This document shows positions 31,270 to 36,722 of a DNA stretch of 36,722 bases, in pieces; within the stretch, counting starts at the first letter, position 1; every line of letters starts with the position of its first letter. The stretch comes from Methanobacteriota archaeon (GTDB lineage Archaea > Thermoplasmatota > E2 > DHVEG-1). The notes under the pieces were generated by a model, which saw only the letters and a list, made by a program, of their open reading frames with translations, ran no database searches and was not told the DNA's origin. Both the position numbers and the translations under genes were made by a program. Where the stretch lies: positions 1 to 36,722 of the forward strand of contig JAPKYG010000119.1 of assembly GCA_026394435.1 (NCBI GenBank), written 5' to 3'.

Positions 31270-32213
31270 ATAAAAAAGAGATGGCAAACCCTCGGGACGC
31301 TTACGGAGAAACTTTGGTAGAACTTGGGGGAAAATACCGCGATATCGTCGTACTCGACGCAGATCTTTCAAAGTCAACAAAAACCATTTTGTTTGCAAAG
31401 AAATACCCAGAGCGGTTTTTTGAGATGGGGATCGCCGAGGCAAACATGATCTCTACTGCTGCTGGGCTTGCATCTTGCGGGAAAATCCCCTTTGCCAGTA
31501 GCTTTGCTGTTTTTGCAACCGGCAGGGTCTACGACCAGATTCGCATTGATGTTGCGTACTCGAGAGCGAACGTGAAAATTTTTGCGACCCATGGGGGAAT
31601 CAGCGTTGGAAAAGACGGTGCGAGTCATCAGATGATCGAGGATCTCACGTTGATGCGAGTGCTCCCTAACATGACCGTGCTTGCACCGAGCGATGCGATA
31701 CAGACACGACGGCTTGTCGAACTGATGGCGACAACCGAAGGCCCGATGTACGCTCGAATCGGACGCGCAAACGCACCAGTCCTCTATAAAAAAGAAGACC
31801 TCAAGGACATCAAGATCGGAAAAGGACTCGTCGTCAAAGATGGATCTGATGTTAGTATCATTGCGTGTGGTACGATGGTAGCCCAAGCAGTAGATGCACA
31901 GGAAAAATTATCTCAAGATGGGGTTTCTGCTCGTGTAGTTGACATGTATACCATTAAACCACTTGATGAAAAACTTGTAATAAAATGCGCCCGGGAAACC
32001 AACGCAATCCTGACCGTGGAAGAACATTCGGTGATCGGAGGATTAGGGGGTGCGGTAAGCGAAGTCCTTGCAGAAAACGGTTCGCCAACCAAGTTTAAAC
32101 GGATGGGTGTACAAGATATGTTCTGTGAATCAGGCGAACCTGAGGAACTGTTTGAAAAATATGGATTAAGTACACCTCATATAGTGAAGACCGTAAAAAA
32201 ACTCATAAAATAA
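31266..32213 (+). CDS. Transketolase, C-terminal (pyrimidine-binding) subunit
   Basis: This 315-aa second half has the pyrimidine-binding domain with the catalytic Glu (FFEMGIAEANMISTAAGLAS), THGGISVGKDGASHQMIED, and a C-terminal domain with EEHSVIGGLGGAVSEVL. The start is a GTG at 31266 overlapping the TGA of the first subunit, with GGAGG 7 nt upstream. Tight coupling ensures equal synthesis of the two halves. It is followed by a T-rich terminator. Confidence 0.92.
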   Translation: MNKKEMANPRDAYGETLVELGGKYRDIVVLDADLSKSTKTILFAKKYPERFFEMGIAEANMISTAAGLASCGKIPFASSFAVFATGRVYDQIRIDVAYSRANVKIFATHGGISVGKDGASHQMIEDLTLMRVLPNMTVLAPSDAIQTRRLVELMATTEGPMYARIGRANAPVLYKKEDLKDIKIGKGLVVKDGSDVSIIACGTMVAQAVDAQEKLSQDGVSARVVDMYTIKPLDEKLVIKCARETNAILTVEEHSVIGGLGGAVSEVLAENGSPTKFKRMGVQDMFCESGEPEELFEKYGLSTPHIVKTVKKLIK

Positions 32214-32250
32214 GCAGAGAATACGGTTTTTGAGGTAATTCAAAGTTGAA

Positions 32251-32270
32251 TTTTTTAGCTTTTTTTATTG
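32251..32270 (+). terminator. Poly-T terminator after transketolase
   Basis: TTTTTTAGCTTTTTTTATTG begins about 38 nt after the transketolase stop, the usual archaeal intrinsic terminator type. Confidence 0.5.
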
Positions 32271-32426
32271 ACTAAAAAGTAGCGGGTATTCTTACTTTTT
32301 GTAAGTTTTTCTATTAGATATAATAACACGGTATGTTTAAATATAATCATTGCAACAGTATATCATATATAATTTTAAATAAGACCGATGAAAGAGTATA
32401 ACGATTGAGGTATGGTGGAAGGAAAG

Positions 32427-33563
32427 ATGACACGCACACTCAGCAGGATTATTCTCACACTCATGGCACTTCTTTTTGTTAGTCAACTCCCGTTCTTTTC
32501 CACACACGCCCAAGAAACAACACCCAACGACCCCATCGTCATCGAAGAAAACCCTGATCTCCTCATCATTCTCTCCCCCCAATATGAAAGAGACACTGAT
32601 ATTCACACCGCAATAAATTCCTACATCACAGCCGTATACAACGATCTTGGCTGGACCTCCCGAATTATCCCAATACATGAAGATGAAAACAACTACCAAC
32701 AAATTGACAACATCATTGAAACCACCTACAACAATCACCCTGTGAAAGCCTGCATCATGGTCGGTGAAGACCTCGACACCGCACTCGGCGGAGACTGCGG
32801 CTACCTTGAACAACCCAGCACGCTACCCTGGTCCACCCTCGGAGGAACAACCACCTATGAACTCACCGAACAAGGCATCATCTGCAAACCAACCACTCTG
32901 AATATCTGTATTTCCCTTCTCTACCCAACCCATGAGCTTTCCTACGAACAAAAGAAAGCATCCATCATCTCCGCATTTCACAAATTCACCATCCAAAGAC
33001 ACACCACAAACCCAAACAGCATCCGAGTCTTCGAAAGCTCCGACCTCAACACCGACTCTAAAGCAATTTACCAAAAACTCAGTGATCACGGAACCCTCTC
33101 ATATACCGAAGATGCTACAGATCCAGATATCAGCGCATCACTCACAAAACCATACACTGCATACTTCGTACACGGCCACTCCACCCCAGCAGGAACCGAT
33201 GTCAACGCACAAAAAAACATCGGATGGTTCACGGCAGAAACCCTTGACACCTTACAGACACCGTTCTTTGGAGCAGACGGATGCTACGCTGGCGGCTGGT
33301 GGTCCAACCAACAAGACAACAACAAGCTAGATTCCAGCATCGATGGCTCTTGGTACGGTTCAAAAATCTTCACCAGCAAACATATTCAAGTCATGGCTCT
33401 CGGCCTTCTCTCCCAAAACGGGTTTTCCACACCGGTCAGTTTCCTTGAGAATGTCTTCTCCGAGCTTTTGACAGGAATAACACTTGCAGAAGCAATGATC
33501 GGAGACACCTGTATTGGTGATTTCATCGTCGTCGGAGACCCAACATTTCATTTTACCATATAA
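32427..33563 (+). CDS. Secreted C25 (gingipain-like) peptidase-related protein
   Basis: This 378-aa protein has a signal peptide (IILTLMALLFVSQLPFFSTHAQ, about 8-29; cleavage after THA). The caspase-like core is visible in its second half: YFVHGHSTP (His249/His251), FFGADGCYAGGWW (Cys286), and the terminal GDFIVVGDPTFHFT block. This His-Cys order and the closing GDP motif recall peptidase family C25. The N-terminal half (DLLIILSPQYERD, KACIMVGEDLDTAL) is the usual Rossmann-like partner subdomain. No C-terminal anchor is present, so it may be released. I chose the ATG at 32427, with GGAAGGAAAG upstream; an ATG at 32412 is also possible. Confidence 0.7.
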   Translation: MTRTLSRIILTLMALLFVSQLPFFSTHAQETTPNDPIVIEENPDLLIILSPQYERDTDIHTAINSYITAVYNDLGWTSRIIPIHEDENNYQQIDNIIETTYNNHPVKACIMVGEDLDTALGGDCGYLEQPSTLPWSTLGGTTTYELTEQGIICKPTTLNICISLLYPTHELSYEQKKASIISAFHKFTIQRHTTNPNSIRVFESSDLNTDSKAIYQKLSDHGTLSYTEDATDPDISASLTKPYTAYFVHGHSTPAGTDVNAQKNIGWFTAETLDTLQTPFFGADGCYAGGWWSNQQDNNKLDSSIDGSWYGSKIFTSKHIQVMALGLLSQNGFSTPVSFLENVFSELLTGITLAEAMIGDTCIGDFIVVGDPTFHFTI

Positions 33564-33634
33564 ACGAGATGGGCTACTGTATCAATTAACTTTTAATACT
33601 CTCATACCTATATTTATATAGTAGCTTGAATAAA

Positions 33635-35629
33635 ATGACGAGAGAAAACTTCCCTTCATTTATCCCTGCAGAAAAAACCATTCCAGAATTAACGATTAAA
33701 GCCATACTGGTGGGGATATTCCTCGCCATCGTTCTTGGAGCAGCAAACGCATACCTCGGACTCTACGCAGGAATGACGGTTTCTGCAATCATCCCTGGCG
33801 CAGTCATGGCTCTCGCATTGATGAAACCATTCAAACCAACGATTCTCGAAGTCAACATCGCAACCATGGGCGCATCAGCAGGGGAGTGTATCGCAGCAGG
33901 AGTCATCTTCACCATCCCAGCCCTTATTTTAGTAGGAGCATGGACCGAGATACACTACCTAGAAACAACGTTCATCTCGCTCATTGGAGGAATACTTGGT
34001 GTCCTCTGGATGGTCCCTCTCCGACGAGCGCTCGTCGTCAAAACAGATCTTCCGTTCCCTGAAGGAATCGCGGTCGCAGCGGTTCTCACGACAACAGTCG
34101 GCGGAGAACAAGTCGAGAAAAAAGACCGTGTGAGCGGGATCTGGCTTGTCATTGGCGCTCTAGCCGCAGCACTATTCAAATTCGGACAACTGTCGCTCAA
34201 TCTCTTTCGCGATACCATCGATGGCATGGTCAGCATCGGAAAATACGCGATTTTTGGAAAAGAGCATGAAGCATGGTTCTACGGTGGAACCACCACGTCA
34301 CCTGCACTCCTTGCCGTCGGATGGATCATCGGACCACGGATCTCATCTTATGTACTCGTAGGAGGGCTGTTCGGTTGGGTCATTATAGCACCGCTCCTTA
34401 TCCTCGTCACCGGACTCCCAGCCCCAACCACAGAATACACCGGATTAGGTACCCTGATCGGAGGGTTCTACACCATCTGGGGTGAACAGGTACGATACAT
34501 CGGTGTCGGAACAATGCTCATTGGTGGCCTCTGGGCCGTGTACTCCATTCGAACAAACCTTGTCGACAGCGTCAAAGAAGCAGCAATGGGATTACGAAAA
34601 CAGGGATCGAAAACACAAAAACGCACCGAACAAGATTTGAACTACAAACTCGTTTTTATAGCCATTGGAGCAATGGTATTGCCGATTTTTGTGTTATACC
34701 AGCTACTCTCGGGGCTCATGGGCATTTCGATTATTATGGCGATTCTTACCATTTTTCTCGCATTCATCGCCAGCGCACTCGCAGGATACCTCACCGGTCT
34801 TGTCGGCTCTTCCAACTGCCCAATCTCAGGAGTAACGGTCACCATACTTCTTATTGTCAGCTTACTTATGCTTGGACTCGGAGCAACAGGATTACAAGGA
34901 ATGGCAATCGTGATTTTCATCTCCGCGGTCGTCTGCATCGGCGGATCAATCTCCGGAGATCTGCTGCAAACCATGGCATCCGGTCAAATGATCGGAGCAA
35001 CACCAAAGAAACTACAGATCTCGATGATCTTCGGAGTGGTTGCAATCTCTGCCGTGGTCGGAATCGTCATCGGTGTGTTACACCAGGCGTTTACTATTGG
35101 CAGCACGAAACTTCCAGCTCCACAAGCATTCCTCATGAAAGGAATCGTTCAAGGAATCCTAGGAGGAAACATGCTCTGGCCGTACGTGGTTGCCGGCGCG
35201 GTACTCGCGTTCGTCCTCATCCTCATTGAACTCCCAGTGCTTCCAGTTGCAATTGGAATCTATCTCCCATTTACTCTTTCCGTCCCGATCTTCATCGGCG
35301 GAGGCATCCGCTACATGACCGATGCGGTCCTAAAGAAGAAATACGGGAGCGCGGAAGAGGAAGAACTCAGCGACTGGGAGCTTGCCATCAAACAAACCGG
35401 GGTCACACCAAAGGAAAAAGCGATACGAACCGGACTCTTATTCACCGCAGGACTTGTCGCTGGCGAAGCATTAATGGGCGTAGTCGTCGCAGTCCTCATT
35501 GTGCTCGGGATTCAGCTTGCAATCTTCGAAACCGCACCCTGGTGGCCAGGACTCCTCGTGTTCGTATACATCGGTGCACTTCTTGCATATATCCCGATAC
35601 GAGAAATTATATCTAACAAAAAACACTGA
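33635..35629 (+). CDS. OPT family oligopeptide/metal-chelate transporter
   Basis: This 664-aa integral membrane protein has about 14-16 predicted helices. The conserved N-terminal LTIKAILVGIFLAIVLGAAN and AYLGLYAGMTVSAIIPGAVM, the DLPFPEGIAVAAVL segment, and the SGDLLQTMASGQMIGATPKK segment are hallmarks of the prokaryotic OPT family. Members import peptides or metal-siderophore complexes with proton coupling; the substrate here is unknown. A TATA-like TATATTTATATA at about 33608-33619 lies close to 20-25 nt upstream of the ATG at 33635, so it is probably leaderless; a TTG at 33626 is in frame. It is full length and monocistronic. Confidence 0.9.
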   Translation: MTRENFPSFIPAEKTIPELTIKAILVGIFLAIVLGAANAYLGLYAGMTVSAIIPGAVMALALMKPFKPTILEVNIATMGASAGECIAAGVIFTIPALILVGAWTEIHYLETTFISLIGGILGVLWMVPLRRALVVKTDLPFPEGIAVAAVLTTTVGGEQVEKKDRVSGIWLVIGALAAALFKFGQLSLNLFRDTIDGMVSIGKYAIFGKEHEAWFYGGTTTSPALLAVGWIIGPRISSYVLVGGLFGWVIIAPLLILVTGLPAPTTEYTGLGTLIGGFYTIWGEQVRYIGVGTMLIGGLWAVYSIRTNLVDSVKEAAMGLRKQGSKTQKRTEQDLNYKLVFIAIGAMVLPIFVLYQLLSGLMGISIIMAILTIFLAFIASALAGYLTGLVGSSNCPISGVTVTILLIVSLLMLGLGATGLQGMAIVIFISAVVCIGGSISGDLLQTMASGQMIGATPKKLQISMIFGVVAISAVVGIVIGVLHQAFTIGSTKLPAPQAFLMKGIVQGILGGNMLWPYVVAGAVLAFVLILIELPVLPVAIGIYLPFTLSVPIFIGGGIRYMTDAVLKKKYGSAEEEELSDWELAIKQTGVTPKEKAIRTGLLFTAGLVAGEALMGVVVAVLIVLGIQLAIFETAPWWPGLLVFVYIGALLAYIPIREIISNKKH

Positions 35630-35708
35630 AATAAAGACATCTACTTTACTTCATACAGATTATTGGAGAAGTATTAAAGCTGACTTAGGTATATTATAGA
35701 CTTGATAG

Positions 35709-35735
35709 TGTAATGTCAACCGACATCGCTAACGT
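35709..35735. repeat. IS terminal inverted repeat, left
   Basis: TGTAATGTCAACCGACATCG and seven more bases pair with the reverse complement of 36696-36722. The transposase stop codon (35729-35731) lies inside this repeat. Confidence 0.75.
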
Positions 35736-36637
35736 TCATAATAGAATGATGCTGGTATTCCCTCAACACCAAGGGAATATCGTACATTGTTGAACCATTC
35801 TATGTATTCAGACAGAAGAAGTGAAACGTTTTCGAAAACCTTGTCAAGGACAAGATACTCTTCTTTGAGATTGCGAATAGCCCGTTCAACCTTTCCCTTG
35901 GTTTCTGGATAATATGGAGGTGCGGGTTCATATTTCACCTTGTTTGTCTTGCACCAGCGTTTGAGATCATTGCTTTTAAACTGGGATCCGTTGTCGCAGA
36001 GGAGACGTTTGGGACCTCCATATCTTTTCACTGCCCATTCCAAGGCAGTGACCACCTCTTCTTTCTTGATGGAGGTATAGAGTCCGCAGTAGATAATGAA
36101 CCGTGAATGGTCATCAATAATCACCAGTGCATACAACCGTTTTCCATCAAGGAGAAACGGTCCTTTGATGTCGATCTGCCAAAGGCCATTTGGTTTTCGT
36201 GCCCTGAAATATTTCCAATCCTTTTTGTTCCTCTGGTATGGAGAACCATTCCGTCTGTGTTTTTTCAGAATGATATTCACGGTTTGGCGACTAAGGTTCA
36301 CTGATTGCCAGTCACTGCCGGTAATCGTAGTAAGCAAATGGTGAATGTATCCCGGTGGACATCGAAGATTAAGAGATATCCTGTATGTACCCCAGTTGAA
36401 AGAATCACGGAGGACGATGATAGCATTTTCAATCTCTTGTGTTACCTTTGAGTATGTTTTCAATGGTCGTTGTGAACGGCTTCTGTAACTGTCTTTTCCA
36501 GGATGGTATGCTCGTTTCCTCCATTTCCATACCACCCATCGACTGACACCGAAGATAGCAGCGATGTCTTTGATTTTGTATCCTTTTTTGTAAGCTTTAA
36601 CAATACGTCTTCGTATTTCAGGTGTAAGTGATCCCAT
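35729..36637 (-). CDS. IS481-like DDE transposase
   Basis: This 302-aa transposase has an N-terminal helix-turn-helix (about 5-45; IRRRIVKAYKKGYKIKDIAA, FGVSRWVVWKWRKR) and an integrase-core domain. The catalytic acids are Asp156 in LWQIDIKGP, Asp215 in LLCDNGSQF and Glu251 in KGKVERAIRNLKEEY. The 35-residue gap between the last two is the classic DD35E spacing. No frameshift or internal stop is seen, so it should be active. The single-gene layout and HTH plus rve architecture favour IS481 over IS3, which usually has two frames. Confidence 0.88.
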   Translation of the reverse strand: MGSLTPEIRRRIVKAYKKGYKIKDIAAIFGVSRWVVWKWRKRAYHPGKDSYRSRSQRPLKTYSKVTQEIENAIIVLRDSFNWGTYRISLNLRCPPGYIHHLLTTITGSDWQSVNLSRQTVNIILKKHRRNGSPYQRNKKDWKYFRARKPNGLWQIDIKGPFLLDGKRLYALVIIDDHSRFIIYCGLYTSIKKEEVVTALEWAVKRYGGPKRLLCDNGSQFKSNDLKRWCKTNKVKYEPAPPYYPETKGKVERAIRNLKEEYLVLDKVFENVSLLLSEYIEWFNNVRYSLGVEGIPASFYYER

Positions 36638-36695
36638 CCCTCTTCATCCCAAGATTAGGGATGTGATCACTTCATTGTTAATGTTTTTTACAAAA

Positions 36696-36722
36696 ATGTT
36701 GGCGATGTCACTTTACTTTACA
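36696..36722. repeat. IS terminal inverted repeat, right
   Basis: This is the outer repeat next to the transposase start side. Read on the minus strand it begins TGTAAAGTAAAGTGACATCG and matches the left repeat at about 20 of 27 positions. Confidence 0.75.

Larger units (their letters stand above)
35709..36722. mobile_element. IS481-like insertion sequence, complete
   Basis: This 1014-bp element has one transposase gene on the minus strand. Inverted repeats are visible at both ends. The left end begins TGTAATGTCAACCGACATCG, and the reverse complement of the right end begins TGTAAAGTAAAGTGACATCG. They share about 20 of 27 positions, including GACATCGC and AAC. The right repeat ends at the last base of the window, so the target duplication cannot be checked. 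The left flank is GATAG. Confidence 0.8.

Overview
The window is archaeal chromosome. The evidence is the L18e-L13-S9-RpoN gene order, a two-part transketolase, an archaeal RPA operon, a GPN-loop GTPase, and TATA boxes about 25 nt upstream of many start codons (leaderless genes) alongside Shine-Dalgarno-led genes. Membrane-anchored winged-helix regulators, PKD-type surface proteins and Lys-rich signal peptides suggest a Thermoplasmata-like euryarchaeote. That placement is an inference and not firm.

Region 1 (1-9 kb) is an accessory toxin-antitoxin or defence island. It holds an aspartic protease pair, a PIN toxin with a 44-aa partner, a VapB-like antitoxin followed by a frameshifted and active-site-mutated PIN toxin, a MntA/HepT pair, an AbiEi/AbiEii pair, a small Cys-rich protein and a DUF4143 ATPase. 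Copies of a degenerate noncoding repeat with a 24-25 bp internal period lie between the modules. A tiny two-ORF locus (22 aa plus 34 aa) at 8.7 kb has a decayed second copy at 4.7 kb.

Region 2 (8.9-19.3 kb) is mostly cell surface and regulation. It has a small membrane protein, a DUF11/PKD surface protein with a Pro-Glu linker, several small or secreted unknowns, a DUF89 protein, a SLOG-type protein, a membrane-anchored PKD/winged-helix regulator, an AT-rich secreted caspase-like protease, and an ABC-2 exporter whose ATPase has an N-terminal zinc ribbon.

Region 3 (19.3-32.2 kb) is housekeeping. It has the ribosomal/RNA polymerase operon, a membrane winged-helix regulator, pyrE, purD, a GPN GTPase, two RPA genes, formate-tetrahydrofolate ligase, a DUF6015 protein, a nitrilase-family hydrolase and transketolase. 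Between rpoN and the regulator lie two divergent micro-ORFs. One encodes a single membrane helix. The other encodes 24 residues that are almost entirely a PCNA-binding (PIP) box.

Region 4 (32.4-36.7 kb) has a secreted gingipain-like (C25) protein, an OPT-family transporter and a complete IS481-like element whose outer inverted repeat ends at the last base of the window.
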